Shown here: piece by piece, positions 47,355 through 56,696 of the stretch | Numbering within the stretch: position 1 is the stretch's first letter | How the letters are laid out: the number at the start of each line of letters is the position of its first letter | NCBI GenBank assembly: GCA_943372645.1 | Contig: CALRZN010000008.1 | Coordinates: 105,091-169,090, forward strand | Reading direction: 5' to 3' | Source of the DNA: VBWE01 sp943372645 | GTDB taxonomy: Bacteria; Bacteroidota; Bacteroidia; Palsa-965 | Length of the DNA stretch: 64,000 bases | Translations under genes and position numbers: made by a program | Notes under the pieces: generated by a model | What the model saw: only the letters and a program-made list of their open reading frames with translations | Databases searched by the model: none | What the model was told of the DNA's origin: nothing

Positions 47355-50300
47355 ATGCAACGACTTCGTTTTGCCTCCTTCCTCCTGCTCCTGCTGGCCT
47401 TTAACTGCTCCGCACAGGTGAACCGCGTTCGCCTCAGCGTTACCAATCCGGCCAACGGCAAAGAAGAAAACCTGCGGGTGGCTGCGCTCAGCACCACGTC
47501 GGAAGTAACCGGCAACCGTGTAATTACCACCTACGCGCTCACCTTTGCCAACCCGTTCAAGCGGCAGCTCGAAGGCGTTTTGCATTTTGCGCTGGGTAAT
47601 GGCGAGAACGTAATCCGCTTTGCCCTCGAAATAAACGGCAAGATGCGCGAAGGCGTGGTGGTGGATAAAAACAAGGGACAAAAGGTTTTTGAAGAAATTA
47701 TCCGCCGACGTGTTGATCCGGGACTGCTGGAAAAAACGGAAGGCAACAACTACCGGGCACGGGTATTCCCGATTCCGGCCGAAGGCACCAAACAACTCAT
47801 CATTGCCTGCGAAAGTGTAATTGCTGTGCCTTACAAACAGGCCATGCCGGTTACTGTGCCGCTTAATCTCGGCGAAAAGGTAGATCAGTTCAACCTGCGC
47901 ATGGTAGTGAATAACAGCGGGGCGCAACCCGAACTGCAGGGCAACGATAAAATAAAAACGCGTTTCGAAAAAGAACAGCAGCGCTGGGTGGCCGAATGTG
48001 CTTATACCAACATCAGCCTCAACACCACGCTCCGTTATGATGTGCCGGTTCCGGCCGGACCGCAGGTGTTTCTGCAGCAACAGCCAGACGGGAAAGGATA
48101 CTTTTTCAGCGCCACTGTTTTTCTGCCTGAAGCGAAAGCCGAAAAACGCGACCCGGAAACCGTTGCCATTGTGTGGGACAACTCCCTCTCGGGCCTGCGC
48201 CGGGATAAAAAACAGGAACTGGAGCTAATCAAAAACTATATTTCCGCGCTGAAAAAAGTACAGGTGAATGTTTATACCAGCAACATCCGCATGGGTGCAG
48301 CGCAGGGCTTCCCGGTAAGCGGGGGCAACTGCAGCGCGCTGCTGGCATACCTGCAAAACATTACGTACGACGGGGCCACGCAGCTCGGCGCAATTGATCT
48401 GACGGCTATTAAAGCAGACGAAATACTTTTAGTTACCGATGGCATTTCCAATTACGGCGATGCCGAAATCCGTTTCGGGGAAACACCGGTTTACAGCATT
48501 GTTACTTCTGCTTCGGCCAATTATGCGTACCTCGATTATATTTCAGCAGCAACAGGCGGCAAACTCATTATTGCATCACCTGGAAGCGATATTGCTGCCG
48601 CACAAAAGGCACTGAAACAATTGCCCCTGCGCCTGCAGCGTTACAGCGCCAACGAAAATGTATCGGAAGTGTATTACGACCTGGCCATTACACCGGGCTA
48701 TGGGTTTACCATTTCCGGGTTGTGTGATAAACCGCAGACCACGCTCAATCTTGTATTTGGTAATGGCGGAAAAACAGAACAGACCGCACAGCTGAGCCTC
48801 GGTTCAGAAACTGAAATTAAAGGCAGTACCGCAGTTGAACGTACCTGGGCCATTCAGAAAATGAACCGGTTGCTGCTGCTGCCCGAGAAAAACAAGGCGG
48901 CGGTGATCAAACACTCCACCACGTACAATGTGGTTTCCCCTTTCACCTCGTTGCTGGTGCTGGACGACATTAATGATTATGTGCGTTACGAAGTGGAACC
49001 ACCGGCCGAACTGAAAGCGCAGTATGCTGTAAAACGCGACAGTATGCGCACCTCCGTACAGAAAGAAAAAACCGATCGCATCGATGCCGTGTATGCGATT
49101 TACAAAAAGAAAAAAGACTGGTGGGAAACAGATTATTTTGACGCCATTGCCGATATAAACGCACAAAAACGCATTGCGGAAGAAGCCAAAAAATGGGAAG
49201 TGCAGCTGGCACAGCAACAGCAGCAAATAGATTCGCTGCAACGTTTGTATGAAAAAGCGCAGCTCACTATTACGCAGCGCGACCGCAGCATTGATTCGTT
49301 GAAACGTATTATCAGCGGCGTCAAATGGCGCAGCGACAGCCTGAAAAATCCGGTGAAGTATCAGAAAGAATACATGGAGAAAGAAAAACTGCTGAAATCG
49401 GGAATGAAAGAGTCGGCGAAAATGATAGAAACAGTGCAGTTTACCGAGCCGCTGATAAGCCGCGATGAGGTACAGGCCATGCCGAGCCGCAATATTACAA
49501 CGATAACCACAACCGGTGAAGCCTATAACCTTGGATTTTCAGCCGGCGGTGTGCCGGCCATGTATGGCGATGCAACGGGCGGCGTGGTGAACCTTGGCAA
49601 CATATCAGCAGATTCAATCGGTCAAGGTCAGGGGGCTGGACGCGGCGTTAATGCTTCTAAAAAAACCAAAGCCATTACCCTCGACGACTGGAAATCGGAT
49701 GCGCCTTACATGAAAGCGATGGAACACGTAAAAGACGACAGCCTGTATGCGGTGTACCTGCGCCTGCGGAACGATTACCTGAACATGGCACCGTTTTATA
49801 TGGACATGGGCGAACTGTTTGCGAAAAAAGGAAAAATCGAACTGGCCAACCGCATTTTCTCGAACGTGGTGGAACTCGGCAACCAGGATTTTGCCATGAT
49901 GCGCGTTCTCGGTAACCGCATGCTGCAGGCGGGTGAAGTGGAAACATCCGTAAAAATGTTTGAGCAGGTGCTGAAACTGCGGCCGGAAGAACCGCAGTCG
50001 TACCGCGATCTTGGACTGGCCCTGGCGCGCAGCAGAAAGTACCAGGCGGCCATTGATACGCTGTACAATGTAATCACCGGCGACTGGAACGACCGCTTCC
50101 CGGAAATTGAATCCATTGTGCTTACGGAAATCAACAACATTATTGCTACCTGCGGTGAACCGCTTTCGCTGGCGAAAATAGATTCGCGTTTCCTGCTGAA
50201 CATGACTGCAGCCACGCGCGTGGTGGTGTGCTGGGATACGGACAACTGCGATCTTGATTTGTGGGTAACCGAACCCACCGGAGAAAAATGTATTTACAAC

Positions 50301-50576
50301 CACGCCTTAACGAACATCGGCGGCCGCCTCTCGCGCGATTTTACACGCGGTTATGGTCCGGAAGAATACATGCTCCACTACCCGCTTGATGGCGATTACA
50401 AAATTGAACTGAATTACTTCGGCCAGAGCGCCACCACCATCCTCGGCCCGACCACCATTACCGTGCAGATTTACACCGACTACGGCAAACCCACGCAAAA
50501 ACTGCGCGAAGTTACCCGCCGGGTTTCCACTGCAAAAGAGGTGATACAGATCGGGAATGTTGCTGTGGGTGATTAA
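47355..50576 (+). CDS. VIT/vWA-domain surface protein with coiled coil, TPR and DUF2135-like C-terminus
   Basis: 1073 residues from ATG 47355, which opens a signal peptide (FASFLLLLLAFNCSAQ); the frame is open further upstream over the antitoxin gene and is spurious there. A VIT domain occupies about 25-180 (ALEINGKMREGVVVDKNKGQ, FPIPAEGTKQLI). The vWA domain has MIDAS motif DNSLS (Asp275) and LLVTDG (Asp362). A Gln-rich coiled coil spans about 612-660, a TPR region about 805-915, and the end (about 955-1060) matches a DUF2135-type domain (VVCWDTDNCDLDLWVTEPTG). VIT/vWA proteins resemble inter-alpha-trypsin inhibitor heavy chains and are common in Bacteroidota. Role likely at the cell surface in binding; unknown. 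Confidence 0.9.
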   Translation: MQRLRFASFLLLLLAFNCSAQVNRVRLSVTNPANGKEENLRVAALSTTSEVTGNRVITTYALTFANPFKRQLEGVLHFALGNGENVIRFALEINGKMREGVVVDKNKGQKVFEEIIRRRVDPGLLEKTEGNNYRARVFPIPAEGTKQLIIACESVIAVPYKQAMPVTVPLNLGEKVDQFNLRMVVNNSGAQPELQGNDKIKTRFEKEQQRWVAECAYTNISLNTTLRYDVPVPAGPQVFLQQQPDGKGYFFSATVFLPEAKAEKRDPETVAIVWDNSLSGLRRDKKQELELIKNYISALKKVQVNVYTSNIRMGAAQGFPVSGGNCSALLAYLQNITYDGATQLGAIDLTAIKADEILLVTDGISNYGDAEIRFGETPVYSIVTSASANYAYLDYISAATGGKLIIASPGSDIAAAQKALKQLPLRLQRYSANENVSEVYYDLAITPGYGFTISGLCDKPQTTLNLVFGNGGKTEQTAQLSLGSETEIKGSTAVERTWAIQKMNRLLLLPEKNKAAVIKHSTTYNVVSPFTSLLVLDDINDYVRYEVEPPAELKAQYAVKRDSMRTSVQKEKTDRIDAVYAIYKKKKDWWETDYFDAIADINAQKRIAEEAKKWEVQLAQQQQQIDSLQRLYEKAQLTITQRDRSIDSLKRIISGVKWRSDSLKNPVKYQKEYMEKEKLLKSGMKESAKMIETVQFTEPLISRDEVQAMPSRNITTITTTGEAYNLGFSAGGVPAMYGDATGGVVNLGNISADSIGQGQGAGRGVNASKKTKAITLDDWKSDAPYMKAMEHVKDDSLYAVYLRLRNDYLNMAPFYMDMGELFAKKGKIELANRIFSNVVELGNQDFAMMRVLGNRMLQAGEVETSVKMFEQVLKLRPEEPQSYRDLGLALARSRKYQAAIDTLYNVITGDWNDRFPEIESIVLTEINNIIATCGEPLSLAKIDSRFLLNMTAATRVVVCWDTDNCDLDLWVTEPTGEKCIYNHALTNIGGRLSRDFTRGYGPEEYMLHYPLDGDYKIELNYFGQSATTILGPTTITVQIYTDYGKPTQKLREVTRRVSTAKEVIQIGNVAVGD

Positions 50577-50599
50577 ACCAAAACCCGCCTGAAATAAAA

Positions 50600-50632
50600 A
50601 AGCATTGGCCGGATAAACCGGCCAATGCTTTT
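50600..50632. terminator. Bidirectional terminator between convergent genes
   Basis: AAGCATTGGCCGG and CCGGCCAATGCTT form a perfect 13-bp stem with a short loop, with A and T runs on both sides (AAATAAAAA, TTTTTTTGTG). Confidence 0.95.
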
Positions 50633-50654
50633 TTTGTGCTTATGAAAATCTACA

Positions 50655-53600
50655 CTACCATTCCGGTAAACGTCCCGGTGTAGCCGGAGCTTTTGCTCCT
50701 TCGAGTTTGCTGTCGAGTGTTTCCACGCGTGTTTTCAGTTGTTTGATCTGATCGTACACGGGGCGGAATTTGGTTTTTGCTTCTGCCAGTTTGGTTTCAT
50801 ACGTACCGGTTTGCTGCGCCGAAGTAATCCACAGGTTGCCCACGATTCCTTCTACCATGCCCACAATGCCGGGCAGTGTTTCAAATTCGCGTTTGGCAAT
50901 GCTGCCGTCGCCGTTCATCTGCTGATCGAGCTGCGCAATTACTTTTTCAATTTCGCGTACTTCTTTCAGCAGGGCGGTATTGTCGCCGGAAACCTGCAAC
51001 GCTGCTTTTTTCATAAACTTCAGCTGCTCTTTGGTATCGCCGAGGAAGTTGTTTGTTCCCAGCACCACGCGGCGGAATGCAGCAAGGTCGTTACTGAATT
51101 TCTGCAGGGCTGCACGGTCAACCGGGAGTGTGCTGCTGCCAAGCGTTTTGAACACAAACGAAACCGGCTCGCCTAATTTTTCAGTCTGACCCTCGCGCAC
51201 GAGTTGCAGGCTGCAGGTATAATTGCCCGGAATCGCAAGCGGTCCCTGGTCGGGTGTATCGTACGGATTGTCTGCATCCGGCACGTAAAAACTTACCGGG
51301 CTGGTAATGTCCATGCGGCCATCCCACTCCACGCGGTACAGGCCTTTTTTCGCAGGCTGTTTCATGCGGCGCACCACATTGCCTGAAGCATCGGTAATAA
51401 GCAGCAGCACATACGGCGCTTCTTCGCGGTCTTCAAGGCGCATGCTGTCGGCCGAAGGATACGGAATCATTTTGTTGTTCTTCGCCAGTTCTTTTTCCGC
51501 TTCTTTGCGTTTGTCTTTCATGGATTTGTACGAATCCTTCATCCAGTAGGTGATGGTTGCACCCGGACCCGGATTTTCTGCATTGTAAAACGAAGCGCCC
51601 TGGAACGATTTGCCTTTGTGGCCGTAAGGGCCCGACTGAATGTAGGCAAGACCATCTTTCACCGGCATAATCACAGCGCCTTTATCGAAGTCTTCTTTTT
51701 TCAGTGTCTGCAGCGGCGAATAATCATCGAGGATGAAAAAGCCGCGGCCGAAGGTGGCAATCACGAGGTCGTTCTCACGTTCCTGGATGGCCATGTCAGG
51801 CACATTCACTGCAGCAGGCAGTCCGCCGGTAAGCTGAATCCAGTTTTTACCGCCGTCGATTGTGAAGTACACACCAAACTCGGTTCCGCAAAACAGCAGG
51901 TTCGGGTTCTTGTGGTCTTCTGCAAGGCAGTAGGTTGAACCGCGCTCAGGCAGGCCGTTGTTCATGGCGCTCCAGCTGCGGCCTTTGTCTGAACTCTTCA
52001 TCAGGTACGGTTTAAAATCACCGCTGCGCTGATTGTTCAGACAGGCATAAATTACATTTTCATCGTGGCGTGAAGCATACACGTTCTGTACGCGGGTACG
52101 CTCGGGAACACCGGCAAACGTTTGTGTTTTGGTCCATTTGGTTCCGCCATCGGTTGTGATCTGGATCAGTCCGTCGTCCGTTCCAACAACAATCAGGTTT
52201 TCGTTTTTCGGCGATTCGCTGAGTGCGGTAATGTTGCCGTAGATGGAAGTAGATCCGTTTTTGGCAACAGCATCCATGCTCCACCATTTGCCCATGATCT
52301 GCATTTTGTTGCGGTCGATGCCACGCGACAGATCGGGGCTGATTACTTTCCACGAGTTGCCGCGGTCGTCGCTGCGGAATAATTTATTCGCCGCGAAATA
52401 CAGGCGCTGGTTGTTATGCGTACTCAGTTTCAGCGGGGCATCCCAGTTCCAGCGGTAAGCCGGTTCGCCTTCTTTTTCCTGCGGTTTGATGTCGAGAAAC
52501 TCGCCGGTTTTGCGGTCGAAACGGATCAGTCCGCCGTATTGCCATTCCGAATAAACGATGTTCGGATCTTTCGGATCAATCGCCTGCCAGAAACCGTCGC
52601 CACCTACTGTTATAAACCAATCGGCGTTGGTAATGCCGTTGTGGCTGATGGTGCGTGAAGGGCCGCCCATGGAGTTATTGTCCTGGGTTCCGCCATACAC
52701 ATAATAAAACGGTGTGCTGTTATCAACGGCCACGCGGTAGTATTGCGTTATGGGCAGGTTGGCTTTAAAATCCCACAGCTGTGCGCCATCCCACGATTCG
52801 TAAATACCGCCGTCGCAGCCCGCGATGAGGTGGTTGGTGTTGGCCGGATCAACAAACAGCACGTGGTTGTCCACGTGTTTGTTTTTCTCGCCGAGGTTAT
52901 GAAATGTTTTTCCGCCGTCGGTAGTTACCTGGTTGAATACATCCATGGAATAGACTTTATCCACGTCTTTCGGATCGGCAAAAATTTCGGCGTAGTAGTT
53001 ACCCGAAGTGGAATATGCGCTGCGTTTTTCCCAGCTGGCGCCGCGGTCGGTGCTGCGGTAAAAGCCTTTGCCGTCGGCCGCTTCCACAATGGCATAAATG
53101 TAATCCGGGTTCACCGGCGAAATGGCTAAGCCGATGCGGCCTACATCGCCTGCAGGCATACCGGTCATTATTTTGTTCCAGGTTGCGCCGGCATCGGTGC
53201 TTTTGTAAACTGCCGATTCGGGCCCCCCACCGAGGTATGTCCATTCCTGGCGGCGGCGCTGGTGTGCGGTGGCGTACAGTACGTTGTGATCGCGCGGATC
53301 CATCAGTACTTCGTTGCAGCCGGTGTTTTCACTTATTTCGAGTATGCGTTTCCAGTTTTTGCCACCATCGGTTGTTTTGTAAATGCCGCGTTCGCCGCCT
53401 GCATTCCACACCGGACCGTAAGCAGCCACGTAAACGATGTCGCTGTTTTCGGGATCAACCACAATCCGGCCGATGCGCTCGGAGGTTTTGAGGCCCATGT
53501 TTTTCCAGCTCTTGCCGTCATCTTCACTTTTGTAGATGCCGTCGCCATAACTTACAGCGCGCTGGTTGTTGTTTTCGCCGCTGCCCACCCACACGGTGTG

Positions 53601-53948
53601 CGTGTTGCGCGGGTCGATGGTTACGCAGCCGATAGAGAACGACGATTGCCCGTCGAAAATCGGGTCGAAGGTAATACCACCGTTTACGGTTTTCCATACG
53701 CCGCCGGCAGCGGCAGCGATGTACCATTCGGCTTTGTTGTTTGGATTAACCGCGATGTCAACCACCCGGCCCGAAGTAACGGCCGAGCCGATGCTGCGGA
53801 AACGGAAGGCGCCATACGTGCCGGCATCGGCATACGCGTCTTTTTTGGGGGCCGGTGCAGGAGGTGCATCAGCCGGTTTGGGTTTCTGCGCAAAAACCAG
53901 TGAACCGGCCATGAGCGCAGAAAATAGCAGTAGATGTGATTTTTTCAT
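50655..53948 (-). CDS. Large exported BNR/sortilin-like beta-propeller protein
   Basis: 1097 residues from ATG 53948 (signal peptide LLLFSALMAGSLVFAQ). The body (about 45-740) consists of BNR/Asp-box-type repeats (GIYKSEDDGKSWKNMGLK, GIYKTTDGGKNWKRI, AVYKSTDAGATWNKI, GFYRSTDRGASWEK, LMKSSDKGRSW), building two propellers like the Vps10/sortilin or WD40/YVTN family. The C-terminal part carries an Fn3-like segment (VVRRMKQPAKKGLYRVEWDG) and a helical end (about 960-1097). Such proteins are often annotated as glycosyl hydrolases, but no glycosidase catalytic residues are seen. A TAGCTTTG box ends 6 bases before the ATG. Presumably on the surface. Confidence 0.9.
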   Translation of the reverse strand: MKKSHLLLFSALMAGSLVFAQKPKPADAPPAPAPKKDAYADAGTYGAFRFRSIGSAVTSGRVVDIAVNPNNKAEWYIAAAAGGVWKTVNGGITFDPIFDGQSSFSIGCVTIDPRNTHTVWVGSGENNNQRAVSYGDGIYKSEDDGKSWKNMGLKTSERIGRIVVDPENSDIVYVAAYGPVWNAGGERGIYKTTDGGKNWKRILEISENTGCNEVLMDPRDHNVLYATAHQRRRQEWTYLGGGPESAVYKSTDAGATWNKIMTGMPAGDVGRIGLAISPVNPDYIYAIVEAADGKGFYRSTDRGASWEKRSAYSTSGNYYAEIFADPKDVDKVYSMDVFNQVTTDGGKTFHNLGEKNKHVDNHVLFVDPANTNHLIAGCDGGIYESWDGAQLWDFKANLPITQYYRVAVDNSTPFYYVYGGTQDNNSMGGPSRTISHNGITNADWFITVGGDGFWQAIDPKDPNIVYSEWQYGGLIRFDRKTGEFLDIKPQEKEGEPAYRWNWDAPLKLSTHNNQRLYFAANKLFRSDDRGNSWKVISPDLSRGIDRNKMQIMGKWWSMDAVAKNGSTSIYGNITALSESPKNENLIVVGTDDGLIQITTDGGTKWTKTQTFAGVPERTRVQNVYASRHDENVIYACLNNQRSGDFKPYLMKSSDKGRSWSAMNNGLPERGSTYCLAEDHKNPNLLFCGTEFGVYFTIDGGKNWIQLTGGLPAAVNVPDMAIQERENDLVIATFGRGFFILDDYSPLQTLKKEDFDKGAVIMPVKDGLAYIQSGPYGHKGKSFQGASFYNAENPGPGATITYWMKDSYKSMKDKRKEAEKELAKNNKMIPYPSADSMRLEDREEAPYVLLLITDASGNVVRRMKQPAKKGLYRVEWDGRMDITSPVSFYVPDADNPYDTPDQGPLAIPGNYTCSLQLVREGQTEKLGEPVSFVFKTLGSSTLPVDRAALQKFSNDLAAFRRVVLGTNNFLGDTKEQLKFMKKAALQVSGDNTALLKEVREIEKVIAQLDQQMNGDGSIAKREFETLPGIVGMVEGIVGNLWITSAQQTGTYETKLAEAKTKFRPVYDQIKQLKTRVETLDSKLEGAKAPATPGRLPEW

Positions 53949-53954
53949 AGCGTA

Positions 53955-53962
53955 CAAAGCTA
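53955..53962 (-). promoter_or_regulatory. TAnnTTTG -7 box close to a start codon
   Basis: TAGCTTTG on the minus strand, ending 6 bases before ATG 53948. Confidence 0.5.
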
Positions 53963-54098
53963 CAAGAGTTTGCGAAATCCGCTACCGGTTTTGGGATGAA
54001 CGGTTGGTGTTTCCGGGGATAATTCTGGTCTTTTTACCGGTTTTACTGGCAAAAACAGGCGGTTTGTATGGTTTATGAGAATTTGTGCACGACTCTGC

Positions 54099-54106
54099 TA
54101 TCTTTG
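54099..54106 (+). promoter_or_regulatory. TAnnTTTG -7 box before the small membrane protein/DinB operon
   Basis: TATCTTTG; transcription would start near 54113, which excludes the upstream in-frame GTG (54085) as a start. Confidence 0.5.
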
Positions 54107-54132
54107 CAAAAGCATTAAATACAGCAACCGCT

Positions 54133-54273
54133 TTGGCAGAAACCGGAGAAAATTCCCCCAAATGGAAACGCTGGCTGATCCGCTTCGGATGGGCCGGTTT
54201 CCTGTTTTTCCTGGTGAAAGGAATTATCTGGCTGCTGGCCGGTTACTGGATTTTTAACGAAGTTACACCATGA
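54133..54273 (+). CDS. Very small single-pass membrane protein
   Basis: 46 residues if translation begins at TTG 54133; an in-frame GTG at 54085 would give 62 residues but lies upstream of the TATCTTTG box. Features: a polar, basic start (GENSPKWKRWLIRF) and one transmembrane helix (WAGFLFFLVKGIIWLLAGYWIF). The stop overlaps the DinB gene by 4 bases (ATGA, 54270-54273), which argues that the frame is translated. No family is recognised. Confidence 0.5.
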   Translation: MAETGENSPKWKRWLIRFGWAGFLFFLVKGIIWLLAGYWIFNEVTP

Positions 54274-54761
54274 CACAGGGACAACTGCTTGCAGAAACCA
54301 TGGCCGGTACCCGCGACCTGGTTTATTTTTACATCAATAAAATAGAACCGGAATACTGGAACAAATCGCTGGAACTGAACGGCAAAAAACTGAACACCGT
54401 TTCGTGGCTGGCCGCGCACTTAGCCTGGGCCGAAAATATGCTCATTTTGCAGGGCTGTGCTGCAAAAGACCTCACCAAACCCTGGTTCGACCATTTTGCC
54501 ATCCGCAAAGAAGCGCCACCGGTGGAGTTGTATCCTTCGCCGGAAGAACTGCGCGCCACGCTGAAAGAAATACACGAAGCCAGCCTGGAAGTGGTCGCTT
54601 CACTCAGCGATGAACAGTTGCAGGAACCGAACAACCACGGCATGGCGTTTAAACGCGGCAATACGAAAATGCACATGATCATTCATCATATCCGCCATGA
54701 AGGCACGCATGCCGGTCAGCTTTCGCTGCTGTGCAAGGGACTGGATGTGACCACGATTTAA
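54270..54761 (+). CDS. DinB-family putative metal-dependent protein
   Basis: 163 residues forming a four-helix DinB/YfiT-like bundle. The metal-type histidines are placed as in the family: NTVSWLAAHLAWAENML, and HHIRHEGTHAGQLSLL near the C-terminus. DinB proteins include thiol-S-transferases (bacillithiol- or mycothiol-dependent), but many are uncharacterised. It is coupled to the tiny membrane protein upstream. The intergenic gap to the next gene is 76 bases. Confidence 0.85.
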   Translation: MTQGQLLAETMAGTRDLVYFYINKIEPEYWNKSLELNGKKLNTVSWLAAHLAWAENMLILQGCAAKDLTKPWFDHFAIRKEAPPVELYPSPEELRATLKEIHEASLEVVASLSDEQLQEPNNHGMAFKRGNTKMHMIIHHIRHEGTHAGQLSLLCKGLDVTTI

Positions 54762-54837
54762 TTTTTTGTCTCCTGGCATTTTCCTGGTGGGACTCCCAGG
54801 ACTTTTGGACGCGTTAAAAAAACTTATTTGCTGAACT

Positions 54838-55422
54838 ATGCCCCTGCCCGATTCCATCACGCATTACCATTACCCGGATAAAGCACCGTTCCTCAACCTG
54901 AGTGAACTGGATGCAGAAACACGTTCGCCCGTAATTGCAGCGCTCAATGCCCGCGCAGCAGAAGGCCATACACTGCGTGCTTTCCCGGAATGGTATATGC
55001 CGCAACGCCTGGAAGCAGAAGCAACCATGCGTGCGCTGTACACCGCAAAATTTGGAAAACCGGAACGGCAGGTTCCACATTATTTTACGCTCGGCAATTC
55101 ACCGGTGCTGGAACGGATTTACAAAAACAACTTTCGGAAAGTGGTGTTACCGGTTAACGCGTTTGAACCGCACGAACTCTGTTTCTGCATCAACGACAGC
55201 CTGTGGACCATGGCCAAATCACACAACCCGGAAGCGAAATGGGACAACCGCTGGTTTGAAGGCAAACTGTACACCTACGCCGAAACCTGCGCAATACTGG
55301 ATGAGCTGGGCGTTGCACCTGAAAATGAGGATTCGCTGAAGCAGCATAAACTGGGGTTTGTGGAGGCTTTAGTTTGGTCGGATAAACCATTGTACCTTTA
55401 CAAGCATGCAACGCCTGTTTGA
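54838..55422 (+). CDS. Conserved-looking hypothetical protein
   Basis: 194 residues, without signal peptide or membrane helix. Many aromatic and His residues (HYHYPDKAPFLNLSEL, LRAFPEWYMPQRLEAEATMR, VPHYFTLGNSPVLERIYKNN, KVVLPVNAFEPHELCFCIND, WDNRWFEGKLYTYAETCAIL). The compact pattern suggests a small enzyme or binding protein. It overlaps the next small membrane protein gene by 17 bases. I do not know its family. Confidence 0.65.
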   Translation: MPLPDSITHYHYPDKAPFLNLSELDAETRSPVIAALNARAAEGHTLRAFPEWYMPQRLEAEATMRALYTAKFGKPERQVPHYFTLGNSPVLERIYKNNFRKVVLPVNAFEPHELCFCINDSLWTMAKSHNPEAKWDNRWFEGKLYTYAETCAILDELGVAPENEDSLKQHKLGFVEALVWSDKPLYLYKHATPV

Positions 55423-55699
55423 TTTTATTTCTTCCATTCGCATCATCGCTTCCCCCACGATGATCGGTGCCATTGCGGGCGCCTGCGTTTACCTGTACAA
55501 CCCGAACACCACGCGGTTATTTATCGCCTGCGGGCTGGGAGCTGCGGGGCTTGTTATTGGTATTGTGTGGGCGGTGCGTGTGCAGCGGAAACACGGTGCT
55601 ACAACATATATGGCGAAGCTGGATGGTTCACCGGAGTTGGATTTTAAACCTGACGCTTCGCAGTTGGATGAAAAAGGTACGCCGGTGGATAAAAAATAG
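55406..55699 (+). CDS. Small two-helix membrane protein
   Basis: 97 residues with two hydrophobic helices at about 12-29 (IASPTMIGAIAGACVYLY) and 35-57 (LFIACGLGAAGLVIGIVWAV), followed by a cytosolic acidic tail (LDGSPELDFKPDASQLDEKG). It overlaps the upstream gene by 17 bases, in a different frame, so the two are co-transcribed. Function unknown. Confidence 0.7.
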   Translation: MQRLFDFISSIRIIASPTMIGAIAGACVYLYNPNTTRLFIACGLGAAGLVIGIVWAVRVQRKHGATTYMAKLDGSPELDFKPDASQLDEKGTPVDKK

Positions 55700-55709
55700 T
55701 TTGTGCTGT

Positions 55710-55729
55710 AGCCGGGAAGCATCCCGGCT
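55710..55729 (+). terminator. Hairpin after the small membrane protein gene
   Basis: AGCCGGGA-AGCA-TCCCGGCT, perfect 8-bp stem, followed by GAATCTTTTTC. Confidence 0.55.
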
Positions 55730-55826
55730 GAATCTTTTTCATACTTCATAATACTATAACCGCTGAAGCACAATTATTCAAAAGATAAAAAATCCTGAAA
55801 AAAAAAGGCTGTTAATCGGGTAGCAG

Positions 55827-56696
55827 TTAAAAAAGTTCCTTTAACCCTGTTGCAATTTTTACCTTGGGCACGTGCAGTAATTGCTGCATCAGCGTAGTAT
55901 CGGCCACCAAATGTTTTGGTTCGTTGGGTTGTATTTCAAACACCGGTGTTTTTCCGCATTGGTTTCCGATCGCTTCCGCAATTTCGCGCAGCGACATTAC
56001 TTCACTTCCGGCCACGTTTATTTTACGGCTTTCGTTCAGCATAAGTGCTTTTTCCACCGCGCGGGCGGCATCACTTACATGAATCGGGTTGATGCGTAAA
56101 CCGTTTTCCTGTTGCAGCGTGATGGGTTTGCCGTTTAATACGGAATCTACGAGGCGCGGCATGAGCATACTGCGTTTCTGCGCAGCACCATACACAAAGA
56201 AAAAGCGGAGAATGGCCACATTATAAAACGGCGCATAGTTTTCGGTAAGCACTTCCGAACACAATTTGGTGCCGAGGTAAAATCCGAGATCACCGCGCGA
56301 AACCACCTGGTCCGATTCCCGGAACTGCTGATCGCCGGTGCCATAAATGCCGCCGGATGATGCGAGTACAAAGTGTTTTACACCAGCCCGCTGTGCATAA
56401 TCAAGCAGGCGGAGCGTACTTGCAGTATTCGTCTTAAAAACGAGTTCGGCCTTGTGCGGAAACTCACGGAAGTGTTCCGACTGCGCCAGGTGTATTACCG
56501 CATCCATGCGTTCGGGCAACTGCGAGCTGTCCCAGTCTGCACCAAGATCGGCTGGAATTACCGTAAGGTTTTTATGCGAAAACGAAAACTGTTCCGGGCG
56601 ATGCACGAGCGCGGTAACGGCATGTTCTTTCAGCAGCAGGGGAAGCACCGCCGAACCGATGAGCCCGCTGGCTCCTGTGAGCAGGATGTTTTTCAA
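55827..56696 (-). CDS. NAD-dependent epimerase/dehydratase (extended SDR)
   Basis: 289 residues. The Rossmann glycine motif is LLTGASGLIGSAVL; the catalytic Tyr-x3-Lys is FYLGTKLCSEV; a Ser lies in LASSGGIYGTG. The fold matches the UDP-sugar 4-epimerase/dehydratase group. Its start overlaps the upstream epimerase stop by 4 bases. It is the last gene of a four-gene surface-glycan operon (58822-59490, 57707-58804, 56693-57697, then this gene). Substrate unknown. Confidence 0.9.
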   Translation of the reverse strand: MKNILLTGASGLIGSAVLPLLLKEHAVTALVHRPEQFSFSHKNLTVIPADLGADWDSSQLPERMDAVIHLAQSEHFREFPHKAELVFKTNTASTLRLLDYAQRAGVKHFVLASSGGIYGTGDQQFRESDQVVSRGDLGFYLGTKLCSEVLTENYAPFYNVAILRFFFVYGAAQKRSMLMPRLVDSVLNGKPITLQQENGLRINPIHVSDAARAVEKALMLNESRKINVAGSEVMSLREIAEAIGNQCGKTPVFEIQPNEPKHLVADTTLMQQLLHVPKVKIATGLKELF

